A DNA stretch of 64,000 nt from Amycolatopsis vancoresmycina (GTDB lineage Bacteria; Actinomycetota; Actinomycetes; Mycobacteriales; Pseudonocardiaceae), in the NCBI RefSeq assembly GCF_000716785.1, contig NZ_JNYY01000004.1, positions 1-64,000 of the forward strand, given 5' to 3'. The position numbers were made by a program, and so were the translations under genes. The notes under the pieces were generated by a model. It worked only from the letters and a program-made list of their open reading frames with translations. It did no database searches and was not told where the DNA came from. Shown here piece by piece: positions 41,171-50,309 of the stretch (its first letter is position 1; every line of letters starts with the position of its first letter).

Positions 41171-42100
41171 ATGTCCCAGCCGGTCATCGCCGTGACGGAC
41201 CTCGAGAAGAAGTACGGCGCGGTCACCGCGCTCGCCGGGATCAGCCTCACCGTCGCCAGGGGCACGGTGCTGGCGGTCCTCGGCCACAACGGCGCCGGGA
41301 AGACCACGCTGATCGACATCCTCAGCACGCGGGTCCGGCCGAGCGCGGGCACCGCCCGGGTCTGCGGCCACGACGTCGTGCAGCGCGGCCGCGCGGTCCG
41401 GCGGCGGATCGGCGTGACCGGGCAGTTCGCCGCCGTCGACGACGCCCTGTCCGGCCGCGGGAACCTCGTGCTGATCGCCCGCCTGCTGGGCGCGAAGCCG
41501 CGGCAGGCGCTCGCCCGGGCGGCCGAGCTGATCGCGGCCTTCGGCCTCGAAGACGCGGCCGACCGGCCGGCGGGCACGTATTCCGGCGGGATGCGGCGGC
41601 GGCTGGACCTGGCCGCCGGGCTCGTCGGCGCGCCGCAGGTGCTGTTCCTCGACGAGCCGACGACCGGTCTCGACCCGCTGAGCCGGGCCGGGCTCTGGAC
41701 GATCGTCGAGGGGCTCGCCGCGCGCGGCACGACCGTCGTGCTCACCACCCAGTACCTCGAGGAGGCGGACCGGCTGGCCGACCACGTCGTCGTCCTCGGG
41801 TTCGGGCACATCACCGTGTCGGGAACACCGGCGCAGCTCAAGGCCCGGCTCGGCACCCGGACCGCGACGTGCACGTTCGGCACCGAGCTGGCGTTGCGGC
41901 GCGCGGTGGACGCGCTGGCGCGCCTGGGTCTCGCGGCCGGCCGGGCGGGGCTGGTGCTCACCGTCCCGTTGTCCGGCCCGGGTGACATCCCGGTGCTGGT
42001 CCGCGCGCTCGACGCGGCGGGCGCACCGCTGCGGGACCTGACGGTGACCGAGCCGACGCTCGACGACGTCTACCTGTCCCTGCACCGGGCCGCGTCGTGA
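41171..42100 (+). CDS. ABC exporter ATPase, DrrA-like
   Basis: 309 residues, ATG with AAGGAG upstream. Walker A GHNGAGKTT (38-46), signature YSGGMRRRLDLA (~136), Walker B VLFLDEPTTGLD (~157) and the H-loop region VLTTQYLEEAD. The C-terminal domain ends PTLDDVYLSLH, as in daunorubicin-type DrrA exporters. It pairs with the next gene, which it overlaps by 4 nt. These systems export hydrophobic compounds, and the neighbouring lipid synthase cluster could supply the cargo. It is not the Mce ATPase MceG, which belongs to a different subfamily. Confidence 0.92.
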   Translation: MSQPVIAVTDLEKKYGAVTALAGISLTVARGTVLAVLGHNGAGKTTLIDILSTRVRPSAGTARVCGHDVVQRGRAVRRRIGVTGQFAAVDDALSGRGNLVLIARLLGAKPRQALARAAELIAAFGLEDAADRPAGTYSGGMRRRLDLAAGLVGAPQVLFLDEPTTGLDPLSRAGLWTIVEGLAARGTTVVLTTQYLEEADRLADHVVVLGFGHITVSGTPAQLKARLGTRTATCTFGTELALRRAVDALARLGLAAGRAGLVLTVPLSGPGDIPVLVRALDAAGAPLRDLTVTEPTLDDVYLSLHRAAS

Positions 42101-42930
42101 CGCAGGCCCGGCACCGCGCGGCCGTCACCGCGCTCGGCGACCCGGCGGCGTGGCCGGAATCCGGGTTCTGGACACAGGTCCGGGTCCTGACGGCCCGGTC
42201 CCTGCGCACGGCGTTCGGCGACCGCCGCCTGGTGTTCTTCGGGCTGCTGCAGCCGGTGGTGCTGTTGTTGCTGTTCAGCCAGGTGTTCAGCGGCGTCGGC
42301 GAGCTCCCTGGGGTCGCGGCGTACCAGGGTTACGTGAACTTCCTGGTGCCGGCGACGCTGGTCAACATCGCGATGACGACGGCGATGAGCTCGGGCGCGG
42401 GCCTACTGGCGGAGATCTACGGCGGCTTCACCGGGCGCCTGCGGTGCCTGCCGATCGCCCTGTTCTCGGTCCTGCTCGCCCGCACCCTGGCCGACGCGGC
42501 CCGCTTGGCCGTCCAGCTGGCGGTGACGGCGCTGGCGAGCGTGGTCTTCCTGGGGTTCCGCCCGGCGGGCGGGGTGCCGGGCCTGCTCGCGGCCCTGGCG
42601 TTGACGCTGGTCGTCGGCTGGTGCCTGAGCTGGGTGTTCGTGGCGATCACGACGTGGCTGCGCAAGGCGGAAACCCTCCAGGCGGCGTCGTTCGTGGTGA
42701 TGTTCCCGCTGATGTTCTCGTCGAGCGCGTACATGCCACTGGACACGATGCCGGCGTGGGTCCGCGCGGTCTCGGCGGTCAACCCGCTGACGTACGCGAT
42801 CGACGCGACCCGCGCGCTGGCGCTGGGCCGCCCGATCGGCTGGTCGGTGCTGACGGCCCTGGTGATCGCCGCGGTGGCCGCGGTGGCGGGCTCGCTGCTG
42901 GCGGCCCGCACGTTCCGCAACCGCGCGTGA
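42097..42930 (+). CDS. ABC-2 type exporter permease, DrrB-like
   Basis: 277 residues from a GTG overlapping the ATPase stop. Six transmembrane helices of the ABC-2 fold with the typical segments NFLVPATLVNIAMTTAMSSG, EIYGGFTGRLRCLPI and the late MPAWVRAVSAVNPLTYAIDATRAL. It forms the membrane part of the DrrAB-like exporter. Its stop directly abuts the stop of the converging small membrane gene. Confidence 0.92.
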   Translation: MTQARHRAAVTALGDPAAWPESGFWTQVRVLTARSLRTAFGDRRLVFFGLLQPVVLLLLFSQVFSGVGELPGVAAYQGYVNFLVPATLVNIAMTTAMSSGAGLLAEIYGGFTGRLRCLPIALFSVLLARTLADAARLAVQLAVTALASVVFLGFRPAGGVPGLLAALALTLVVGWCLSWVFVAITTWLRKAETLQAASFVVMFPLMFSSSAYMPLDTMPAWVRAVSAVNPLTYAIDATRALALGRPIGWSVLTALVIAAVAAVAGSLLAARTFRNRA

Positions 42931-43407
42931 TCACGGGCCGTCCACGAAACTCAGGTCTTCGGCACAGCCCCGGTACTCCTCCGCCGCTTCCGCGTATTCG
43001 ATGCTTCGCGAAGCCAAGCCGACCTCGAGCACCTCCAGACCGGCTCGGGCCGCCTGCGCGCGGCTGAGGCACTCGTCGAAGTTGCGGGACTTCACCAGTT
43101 GGGTGGCGATCGTGGCGGTGAGCGAGCAGAGCATCGCGGCCGCGCACAGCAGCCGCCAGGCGGGCGAACTCAGCCCGAAAGTCACCGTCAGCCAGTCCGC
43201 AACCGGCTTTCCGCCTAGGGCCGGTGCCGCGGTGAGGGCCGCGGCCAGCGTTCCCGCGACGACAGTGAGGTTCGACAACGTGCGCCGGCGATGCGTGGTC
43301 CGCGTCAAATATGCCTCCAGTTTCCCGCGTTTTGCCCGGACCGAGGCCAGGAGCACCGCCCGTGGGTCCTCCTCGCCCGGCACTTCCGGTTCGGCAAGTG
43401 CTGACAT
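42931..43407 (-). CDS. Two-helix membrane protein of SLATT type (putative)
   Basis: 158 residues, ATG preceded by GGAGGAGGAA. An N-terminal helix with Arg-rich segment (KLEAYLTRTTHRRRTLSNL) leads into two transmembrane helices (~50-72 and ~88-110), then an amphipathic helical tail (RNFDECLSRAQAARAGLEVLEV). The layout resembles SLATT-type two-helix membrane proteins, some of which are pore-forming effectors, but this is a weak match. It is transcribed divergently from the LuxR gene. Confidence 0.65.
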   Translation of the reverse strand: MSALAEPEVPGEEDPRAVLLASVRAKRGKLEAYLTRTTHRRRTLSNLTVVAGTLAAALTAAPALGGKPVADWLTVTFGLSSPAWRLLCAAAMLCSLTATIATQLVKSRNFDECLSRAQAARAGLEVLEVGLASRSIEYAEAAEEYRGCAEDLSFVDGP

Positions 43408-43464
43408 GGTTCCTCCTCCGCCCATCGCCCTCGATGGTGCGACTGCCGGAGCGGAGAAGATATT

Positions 43465-43476
43465 CGCCTTAAGGCG
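43465..43476. promoter_or_regulatory. Perfect 12-bp palindrome in the divergent promoter region
   Basis: CGCCTTAAGGCG is self-complementary and lies in the 119-bp gap between the small membrane protein gene and the LuxR-type gene. An AT-richer context (ATATT, GTATTT) flanks it. It is a plausible LuxR-family operator. Confidence 0.4.
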
Positions 43477-43526
43477 TATTTCGAGGCGCCTGCCGCGTAA
43501 GATGGGCGCGGCGAGGGGGTGGTCCG

Positions 43527-44309
43527 ATGACCACGGCACTTTCCGAACGTGATCTCCGCGGCCTTCTGCGAGTGGCGGAGGAAGGCCTGCGCGACGAGCC
43601 GACCGGCGCCATGCCGTGGGCCGCGCTCGAGGCGCTCTGCACGCTGGTTCCGTGCGACTCCCTGGTCTTCAAAGAACTCGACGTCACCGGCGAACAAGTG
43701 CCGGTGTTCCAGACGGTCGCCGGCCGCGAGCGGCAGCTCGAGTTCGACGGTGCCGGCGACAGCCGGGCGAACAGTGACTTCTGGAGGCTGCGCCGGAACT
43801 TCCTGCCGTGCAACTATCCGGACCGCACCGGGGATCTCACGAGCGTCACCCTTTGGTCCGATTTCTACACCGCCAGAGAACTGCGGAGCGCGCCGATGTT
43901 CGCGGATCTCTACGGCCCGCAGGGACATCGTTTCAGCCTGTTGGTTTCCCTGCCTGCTCCGTTCGGGCGCACCCGGCGGATGCAGATCTGGCGCGACGGC
44001 GGGCCCGATTTCGGCGAGCGTGACCGGCTCATCCTTCAGCTGCTCCGGCCCCACCTCCACGAGGTCTACCTCCGTTCCCGGCAACAGCCTGCCGAGATGC
44101 CCCGGCTCACCCGGCGGGAACTGGAAGTCGTCCGGCTCGTAGCCGAAGGGCTGAGCAACGCCGAAATCGCCCGGCGCCTGTTCGTTTCGGTGGGCACCGT
44201 GCGCAAGCACCTCGAGCACATCTTCGACCGCACCGGCGTCCGCACCCGCACTGAGGCGGTCGAGCTCGTGCTGCCGCACCTGGTTCTGGATCCGATACCC
44301 GCTGAGTAG
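43527..44309 (+). CDS. LuxR-family transcriptional regulator
   Basis: 260 residues. The N-terminal ~170 residues form a sensor domain with a GAF/PAS-like pattern and no receiver Asp pocket. The C-terminal LuxR HTH spans ~192-252 (LTRRELEVVRLVAEGLSNAEIARRLFVSVGTVRKHLEHIF). It lies next to the synthase cluster, convergent with the glycosyltransferase gene, and is a candidate cluster regulator. GAGGGGG upstream of the ATG provides a ribosome-binding site. Confidence 0.88.
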   Translation: MTTALSERDLRGLLRVAEEGLRDEPTGAMPWAALEALCTLVPCDSLVFKELDVTGEQVPVFQTVAGRERQLEFDGAGDSRANSDFWRLRRNFLPCNYPDRTGDLTSVTLWSDFYTARELRSAPMFADLYGPQGHRFSLLVSLPAPFGRTRRMQIWRDGGPDFGERDRLILQLLRPHLHEVYLRSRQQPAEMPRLTRRELEVVRLVAEGLSNAEIARRLFVSVGTVRKHLEHIFDRTGVRTRTEAVELVLPHLVLDPIPAE

Positions 44310-44333
44310 GCCGACGTGGCGTGACGAGGCCGG

Positions 44334-45443
44334 TCACGAACCCAGCGATTCCAGGCGGGTGGCGGCCGCTTCCGCACCACCGGCCGCCGCGAACGACTCG
44401 CGGATCCGCGCCGCTCCCGGTGCGTACTCCCGTGCCGACTCGATCGCCGTCCGGATGTCCGCCGCCTTCGCGCGGTCGAACCGGATCCGGACTCCCGCCT
44501 CGGCCGTGACCACCTGCTGGGCCAGCATCGACTGGTCGTCGCGGATCGGGGCCACCACCAGCGGGACCCCCGCCGACAGGGCCTCGCACACCGTGTTGTG
44601 GCCGCCGTGGCAGACCACCACCGATGCCCGCTCGAACACCGCCACCTGCGGGATCCGGCGGGCCAGCCGCACGCTTTCGCTGATCAGCTCGCCCGCCGGG
44701 TCGACCACGAGCCCCTGCACGTCCGGCAGTCCGGCCAGCGCGTCCACGCTCTCCGCGAGGAACCGCGACCCGGCCGCCGCGTTCGACGTGCCCAGCGTCA
44801 CCACGACCAGCGGGCGATCGTCCACAAGAGACCAATCGCCCGAAGCTTCGGGAAGCGCCGGGCCGACGTACGACACCGGCACCGCCAGGCGGCACTCCCC
44901 GGCCAGCGCCCTGGTCGTGAACGCCAGCACCAGGTGCGGCGAAAACCGCAGGTCACCGAGCAGGACGCCGTGGCGCACGCGCAGCCCGGCTTGCAGGCCG
45001 GTGACCCAGGAGGCGATCTTCGGCAACGCTCCCAATGGATCGGCCAGCTCGGTCGACGTCGATGCCGACGTCGCCCACGGCAGGCCGCGGCGCGCGGCCA
45101 CCAGCGCGCCCGCCATCGCCTGCTGGTCCACCACGACCACGTCCGGGGCGAACGCCGACACCGCCGCCGAAACCCCCGGCACCATCGCGTCCGCCAGCGG
45201 CACCAGGTACGACTCCCACAGGTACTTCAGCGCGGCGAACCCGCGCAGTCCCGGTGGCCGCAACGACAACGAGAACGGCGCCGAATCCCCGGCCGGGAAC
45301 ACCGGGCCCGTAACCAAAGTGGACAGTGCAGGCTCCGGACCGCACCACGCCACGGAATGGCCCCGCGACGAGAGCACCGAAGCCACCGCGCGCAACGGCG
45401 TCACGTGCCCGGCGAGCGGTGGCACGACCAGCAGGAACCTCAC
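44334..45443 (-). CDS. Family-1 glycosyltransferase (MGT/UGT-like)
   Basis: 369 residues from a GTG overlapping the hydrolase stop. GT-B fold: N-terminal acceptor domain (RFLLVVPPLAGHVTPLRAVASVL) and C-terminal donor domain with PLVVVTLGTSN and the signature HGGHNTVCEALSAGVPLVVAPIRDDQSMLAQQV. Such enzymes attach nucleotide-activated sugars to lipophilic acceptors (macrolides, glycolipids). Last in the synthase operon, it probably glycosylates the acyl or polyketide product. The sugar donor cannot be assigned. Confidence 0.88.
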   Translation of the reverse strand: MRFLLVVPPLAGHVTPLRAVASVLSSRGHSVAWCGPEPALSTLVTGPVFPAGDSAPFSLSLRPPGLRGFAALKYLWESYLVPLADAMVPGVSAAVSAFAPDVVVVDQQAMAGALVAARRGLPWATSASTSTELADPLGALPKIASWVTGLQAGLRVRHGVLLGDLRFSPHLVLAFTTRALAGECRLAVPVSYVGPALPEASGDWSLVDDRPLVVVTLGTSNAAAGSRFLAESVDALAGLPDVQGLVVDPAGELISESVRLARRIPQVAVFERASVVVCHGGHNTVCEALSAGVPLVVAPIRDDQSMLAQQVVTAEAGVRIRFDRAKAADIRTAIESAREYAPGAARIRESFAAAGGAEAAATRLESLGS

Positions 45444-46207
45444 GCCGCGTGCCGCTCGATCCAGCGGAGCACCAGCTCGCGCACCTCCCGGTGCTGCTCC
45501 ACCAGCACCGAATGCCCCTGCCCCTCGAACACGTGCAGCTCGCCGTGCGGCAGCAGCGACGTCAGCGCTCCGAGGTCGTCGGCCTGGTAGCCGTGACTGC
45601 CCAAAATGGACAGTACCGGGCAGCCGATCGCGGCCACCTGCGCCCAGGTCAGCAACGGCCCGAGCGGCACCTCCTCGGCCATCTTCGTCGACGTGATCCG
45701 CTCGGCCGCCAGCCGCGCGAGCCGCCGGTGGTGGGCGCTGAAGTTCGCCTCGATCCAGTCGAAGCTCTCCTCCACCTGCAGGAACCGCACGGTGTGGGCG
45801 AGGATCGCGCTCATCTTCTCCGCCCAGCTCTCGGTCGCGGGCTCGGATTCGATGCACACGATGCTGCGCACCCGCTCCGGGCAGGCGACCGCGTAGCTGT
45901 AGGCCAGCGTGCCGCCGAAGCTGTTGCCCACCAGGTGCACCGGCCGGTCGACGCCGAGCTGCCGCAGCAGGTCGTCCAGGTCGGCGACGAAGTCCCCGAG
46001 CGTGTACCCGCGTTCCGGCCGTTCGGTCTTGCCGTGCCCGCGCAGGTCGTAGCTGATCACGTCGATGCCGGCGGCCGCGACCGGCGGCGCCAGCGTGAGG
46101 TAGAAGCTCGCCAGGCTGTCGGTGCCCATGCCGTGCAGGAACACCACGGTCTCGGTGCCGCCGGCGGGCACGAGCTGCACGTTCGTGCGCAGCCCGTTGA
46201 CGGTCAT
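45440..46207 (-). CDS. Alpha/beta hydrolase of the synthase operon (possible product-release enzyme)
   Basis: 255 residues. The oxyanion segment is VVFLHGMGTDSLASFYLTL, the family segment YDLRGHGKTERP, the nucleophile elbow LVGNSFGGTLAY (~residue 95) and the His in FEGQGHSVLVEQ. The start overlaps the ACP stop by 4 nt. Neither PKS protein carries a thioesterase, so this enzyme is the best candidate to release the chain from the ACP by hydrolysis or transfer. That role is inferred from context. Confidence 0.85.
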   Translation of the reverse strand: MTVNGLRTNVQLVPAGGTETVVFLHGMGTDSLASFYLTLAPPVAAAGIDVISYDLRGHGKTERPERGYTLGDFVADLDDLLRQLGVDRPVHLVGNSFGGTLAYSYAVACPERVRSIVCIESEPATESWAEKMSAILAHTVRFLQVEESFDWIEANFSAHHRRLARLAAERITSTKMAEEVPLGPLLTWAQVAAIGCPVLSILGSHGYQADDLGALTSLLPHGELHVFEGQGHSVLVEQHREVRELVLRWIERHAA

Positions 46208-46494
46208 CGTGGGCACGTGCGCTCCCCCACGAACCGGGCGATGTCGCCGACGGTGAGCCCGATGACGTCGTCGAGGTCCTTTTCCGCCAGGTACTCGGCG
46301 AGGTTGACGTCCGCGCCGAAGTGCTCGGCCAGGATGCTCGCGAAGGTCACCAGGTCGATGCTCTCCAGCTGCAGGTCCTCGTGGAACGTCGTGTCCGGGG
46401 TGATCTCGATGCCGAGGACTTCGGCGTCGCCGACGAGCTCGGCGAGCAGCTCGGCGACGACGTCGAAGGTGGCGGACGCGTGGTCGATGGTCAT
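46204..46494 (-). CDS. Stand-alone acyl carrier protein
   Basis: 96 residues, acidic, four-helix ACP. The phosphopantetheine Ser is in DLQLESIDLVTFASIL (~residue 44). The ATG overlaps the PKS2 stop and its stop overlaps the hydrolase start. Together with the internal ACP of PKS1 it gives two carrier sites. It may carry the growing chain for PKS2 or hand the finished chain to the hydrolase/glycosyltransferase. Confidence 0.92.
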   Translation of the reverse strand: MTIDHASATFDVVAELLAELVGDAEVLGIEITPDTTFHEDLQLESIDLVTFASILAEHFGADVNLAEYLAEKDLDDVIGLTVGDIARFVGERTCPR

Positions 46495-49400
46495 GGCGTG
46501 CTCCTGATGTGTGCGATGGCGGTGTCACCGATCTGCTCGGTCGAGACGGCGAAGCCCGGCAGGTCCCGGTACCGCCCGGACACCGTGCCGTCGTCGTGGA
46601 CGCGGATTTCCGCCGGGTAGACGGGTTCGCCGAGCCGCGCCCGGACGGCGTCCTTCACGGCGATCCGCGTCAGCAGCCAGCCGCGCTGCTGCCGCGGCGG
46701 GACGGCGGCGAACTCCGCGCGTTCGGCCGCGCCGAGGTAGATCCCGGCGTAGATGTCCCGGGCGGCGACCGTCGGCCAGCGGTCGGTGACCGCGACCGAG
46801 CCGTCGGGCCGCCGTTCGGCCAGGAGGTGCTCCGCCGGGAAGGCGTAGACGCGGTGGGCCGCGCGGTCGCACGGGAACCGGACGTCCCGCCAGCCTTCGA
46901 CGCTCGCCAGCACCCGACCGTCCCGGACGAGCTCGGCGTCCATTTCGAGGACGTCCGGCCGCGGCAGCCGGACCCGGACCAGGCACTCCAGCCGCGTCCC
47001 CGGGCCCGGTTCCGGCCCGTGCCAGGTGAGCCTGCCGATCGAGCGCGGGAACGCGAGCAGGTCGTCGGACCGGGTGGCCATCAGCCAGCAGCCGAGCAGC
47101 TGGCCGACGTTGTCGAGCAGCCCGCCGGGCGCGTCCGGGACCACGAGCTCGCCGCGGATGTGCTGCTCGCCGAGGCCGGTCAGCCGGGCAACGCCCTGGT
47201 AGGCCGGGCCGTGGAACATCTCCCGCCGCGCGTAGATCTCGGCCGCGGTCAGCGGCGGCGCGGCCTCCGGCCCGGGCACCGCGGCCCGGGACGGCGGCGG
47301 CGCGAACGCACCCAGCTCGACGGTCATCAGCGCGTACGGCCCGATTTCGACGGTGACGTGGTCGCCGTCGCGGGTCAGCGACAGCGGCACCCGCTGGGCC
47401 GGAGCCGCGATCAGCCAGCGCGAGAACACCGCGTCCCGCACCGCGGCCGCCGTCGTGCCCGGCCAGGTGCGCTCGACCGTCCGGCAGGCGAGGTCGACGA
47501 GGGTCGTCGCGGGGACCACCGGCCGGAAGTCGGACTCGTCGGGCCAGCCGTCGCGCTGCCGGAAGAACCGGTGGTCGCGCAGGTGCGGCATGGCCGCCGT
47601 CGAAACCTCCACTGTGGACTCGACGCGGCGGCGGGCGGCCGCCACGACGTCCGCCGCGGCCCGGCGGGTCTCGGTGAGCAACGCGGTGAACTCGGCGACG
47701 ATCGGGTCCGGGACCCCGGCGGGCAGGCTCGGCGCGTCGAGCAGCCCGCGGGCCGATTCCCCCAGCGAGAGCAGGGAGTTCCCGGTGGTGAGCCGGATCC
47801 GCCGGGGTTCCAGCGCCGGGAGGTCCGGGTCGCCGCCCTCGGTCCACAGCGCGGTGGCCAGGCGCCGCAGCTGCGCGAGCCCCGGCCGGGTGCCGGACGC
47901 GGCCGCGACGACCAGGTGCCGCCGCTCGCCGAGCGTGTCGGTGACGTACGAGCCGAGCTGACCCGCGCCGACCTGCACGAACACCCGAAACCCGGCGTCG
48001 TGCAGGGCCTCGGTCAGCTCCCGGAACCGGACCGGGCGCAGCAGGTGGTCCAGGTAGAGCCGCCGGACGCCGTCCGGGGCCGCGGGGTACGGCCGCGCGG
48101 TCGTCGCCGACCACACCGGCAGCTTCGGTGCGCGCAGGTCCAGGTCCGCGACGAGCCGGGCGAAGGGCGCGAGGTGCGGCCGCATCAGCGGGGTGTGGAA
48201 CCCGGACCGGAACGGCAGGGTCGTGGCCACGATCCCCTGGTCACGGCAGGTCGCCGCGAAGGCCGCGACGGCGTCCGGCGGCCCGCACACGATGGTCTGC
48301 CGCGCCGCGTTCTCGTGGGAGACGACCAGGTCACCGGACAGCAGCCCGGCCACGCGGGCCGCCGGGGCGCCCAGCACGAGGTAGTCCGCTTCGGGCAGCT
48401 CGAAGCCGTCCGGCCAGTACCGCGCCAGCGCGTCCGGCGCCGCGGTGTACATCCCGGCGGCCTGCATCGCGGTCCACTCCCCGACGCTGTGCCCGGCCAG
48501 CGCGTCCGGCCGGACCGCCAGCCGCCGCAGGACGTCGTCGAGCAGCAGCCCGGCCGCCGACACGCTCGCCGCGCGGTCGAGGACGCTCGCCGTCGACCAC
48601 TGTGGACGATCGAGGCCGAAGTGCTTTGCGACGTCGTCGAGCCGGGGTTCGCCGCCGGCTTCCAGTCCCGGGTGGACGAACACCGTCTTCCCGCCGGGCA
48701 GCAGCGGGTCGACGCTGCACCAGACGTCGCCGCCGCCGTGCCACGACCGGCCCGTGGCGGCCACCTTGGCGAGCACCCGGCGGGCCGTGGCGAGCTTGCG
48801 GTCGTCCGGGCCGGCGATCCCGAGCCGGCACGGGCCGTCACCCGGGCCGGGCCGGTCGAGCCGGTCGAGGAGTTCCTCCGGGGTGCGCGCGGCCAGCCGC
48901 AGGACGCGTTCCGGCTCGTCGACGCGGACCCGCCGCTTCGGCGCCGGGTCACCGGCTTCGAGCACGACGTGGGCGTTGACCCCGCCGAAGCCGAACGCGT
49001 TGACCGCGGCCACGCGCGGCAGCGCGCCCCACGGCTCGGCCTCGGCCAGCACCCGGAACCGCGTCTTGTCCAGCAGCGGGTGGGGGTCGGCGCAGTTGAG
49101 CGTCGGCGGCAGGATGCCGTGGTGCAGGGCGAGCGCCACCTTGACCAGGCCGGCGACTCCGGCGGTCGGGAGGGTGTGCCCGATCATCGACTTGACCGAG
49201 CCGATCACCGCGCGCGGCCCGCCGGCCGGGCCGAAGACGTCGGCGACGGTGGTCAGCTCGGCGGCGTCCCCGGCGGGGGTGGCGGTGCCGTGGGCTTCCA
49301 GCAGGCCGATTTCCGCGGGATCGCGGCCCGCCCAGGCCCGCCGCAGCGCGAGGGTCTGCCCGGCCACCGACGGGCTGAGCAGGCTCGCGCCCCGCCCGTC

Positions 49401-50309
49401 GCTCGAGGTGCCGCTGCCCCGGATCACGGCGTACACCCGGTCGCCGTCGCGGCGGGCGTCGGCCAGCCGCTTGAGCACGACGATCGCGGTGCCCTCGCCG
49501 ATGAGCATGCCGTCGGCGGCGCGGGACAGCGGGCTGATCCGCTGGCTCGGCGACAGCGCGCCGAGCTGGGTGAACAGCGACCAGAGCGTGTCGTCCTGCG
49601 TCTGGTGCACCCCGCCGGCCAGCACGGCGTCGCAGCGGCCGCGGGTCAGCTCGCCGATCGCCTGGTCGACGGCGACCAGCGAGGACGCGCAGGCGGCGTC
49701 CACTGTGTACGCCGGGCCGCCGAGGTCGAGCCGGTTGGCCACGCGGGCCGCGGCGAGGTTCGGCACCAGCCCGGCGGCGGTCTCGGGCCGGAACTCGCCG
49801 AGCGGTTCGAGCAGCGCCGTCCGCAGGCGGTCGAGGACGTCCGGCCCGGCCGACGGCAGCAGCTCGCCGACCGTGCGCGTGATCTGCCGGACCGTGCGGA
49901 CCCGCTGGTCGAAGCCCTGCAGCCCCGGCGAGAGGTACCCGCCGCGGCCGAGCACCACGCCGACCCGCTCCGGGTCGCCGAGCCGGCCGGTGCCGCCGGC
50001 GTCGTCGACGGCGGTCACGGCGACGGCCAGCGCCGTGAGCTGGTCCGGCTCGGTGCCGGCCAGTGACGTCGGCGGGACGCCGTGGGCGGCCGGGTCGAAG
50101 TCGAGGGTGTCCGGGGTGAAGCCGCCGCGGCGGCCGTGGGTGCGGTCCGGCGCGGCGCCGTCGCGGCCGTGGAACTCCGGGTCCCGGCGGTGCGGCGGCA
50201 CGTCGGTGACGGCGTCGGTGCCGTCCACCAGGTTCCGCCAGTACTGGTCCACTGTGGATGCGCCGGGCAGGAACACGCCCATGCCGACGACGGCGACCGG
50301 GATCACCAC
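46491..50309 (-). CDS. Iterative-type PKS protein 2: KS-AT-DH with PPTase-like C-terminus
   Basis: About 1272 residues; GTG at 50309 or 50306, the latter overlapping PKS1. KS ~1-430 has the active Cys (DAACASSLVAVDQ, ~205) and both His (EAHGTATPAGD, NAFGFGGVNAHVVLE region). AT ~545-840 has GHSVGEW (~605). The double-hotdog DH (~890-1150) has HLRDHRFF, then MFHGPAYQGV and LLDNVGQLLG. The last ~110 residues (RGWLLTRIAVKDAVRARLG) resemble a 4'-phosphopantetheinyl transferase domain. No KR, ER, ACP or TE. It complements PKS1 in trans, as in split Pfa-type synthases. Both KS cysteines in the cluster are intact, so this KS is not a chain-length-factor type. Confidence 0.85.
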   Translation of the reverse strand: MVIPVAVVGMGVFLPGASTVDQYWRNLVDGTDAVTDVPPHRRDPEFHGRDGAAPDRTHGRRGGFTPDTLDFDPAAHGVPPTSLAGTEPDQLTALAVAVTAVDDAGGTGRLGDPERVGVVLGRGGYLSPGLQGFDQRVRTVRQITRTVGELLPSAGPDVLDRLRTALLEPLGEFRPETAAGLVPNLAAARVANRLDLGGPAYTVDAACASSLVAVDQAIGELTRGRCDAVLAGGVHQTQDDTLWSLFTQLGALSPSQRISPLSRAADGMLIGEGTAIVVLKRLADARRDGDRVYAVIRGSGTSSDGRGASLLSPSVAGQTLALRRAWAGRDPAEIGLLEAHGTATPAGDAAELTTVADVFGPAGGPRAVIGSVKSMIGHTLPTAGVAGLVKVALALHHGILPPTLNCADPHPLLDKTRFRVLAEAEPWGALPRVAAVNAFGFGGVNAHVVLEAGDPAPKRRVRVDEPERVLRLAARTPEELLDRLDRPGPGDGPCRLGIAGPDDRKLATARRVLAKVAATGRSWHGGGDVWCSVDPLLPGGKTVFVHPGLEAGGEPRLDDVAKHFGLDRPQWSTASVLDRAASVSAAGLLLDDVLRRLAVRPDALAGHSVGEWTAMQAAGMYTAAPDALARYWPDGFELPEADYLVLGAPAARVAGLLSGDLVVSHENAARQTIVCGPPDAVAAFAATCRDQGIVATTLPFRSGFHTPLMRPHLAPFARLVADLDLRAPKLPVWSATTARPYPAAPDGVRRLYLDHLLRPVRFRELTEALHDAGFRVFVQVGAGQLGSYVTDTLGERRHLVVAAASGTRPGLAQLRRLATALWTEGGDPDLPALEPRRIRLTTGNSLLSLGESARGLLDAPSLPAGVPDPIVAEFTALLTETRRAAADVVAAARRRVESTVEVSTAAMPHLRDHRFFRQRDGWPDESDFRPVVPATTLVDLACRTVERTWPGTTAAAVRDAVFSRWLIAAPAQRVPLSLTRDGDHVTVEIGPYALMTVELGAFAPPPSRAAVPGPEAAPPLTAAEIYARREMFHGPAYQGVARLTGLGEQHIRGELVVPDAPGGLLDNVGQLLGCWLMATRSDDLLAFPRSIGRLTWHGPEPGPGTRLECLVRVRLPRPDVLEMDAELVRDGRVLASVEGWRDVRFPCDRAAHRVYAFPAEHLLAERRPDGSVAVTDRWPTVAARDIYAGIYLGAAERAEFAAVPPRQQRGWLLTRIAVKDAVRARLGEPVYPAEIRVHDDGTVSGRYRDLPGFAVSTEQIGDTAIAHIRSTP

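Noticed and set aside
41171..42100. ABC ATPase beside the mce operon considered as MceG
   Set aside because: It is divergent, overlaps an ABC-2 permease gene and has a DrrA-type C-terminus; MceG/Mkl belongs to the MlaF-like subfamily.
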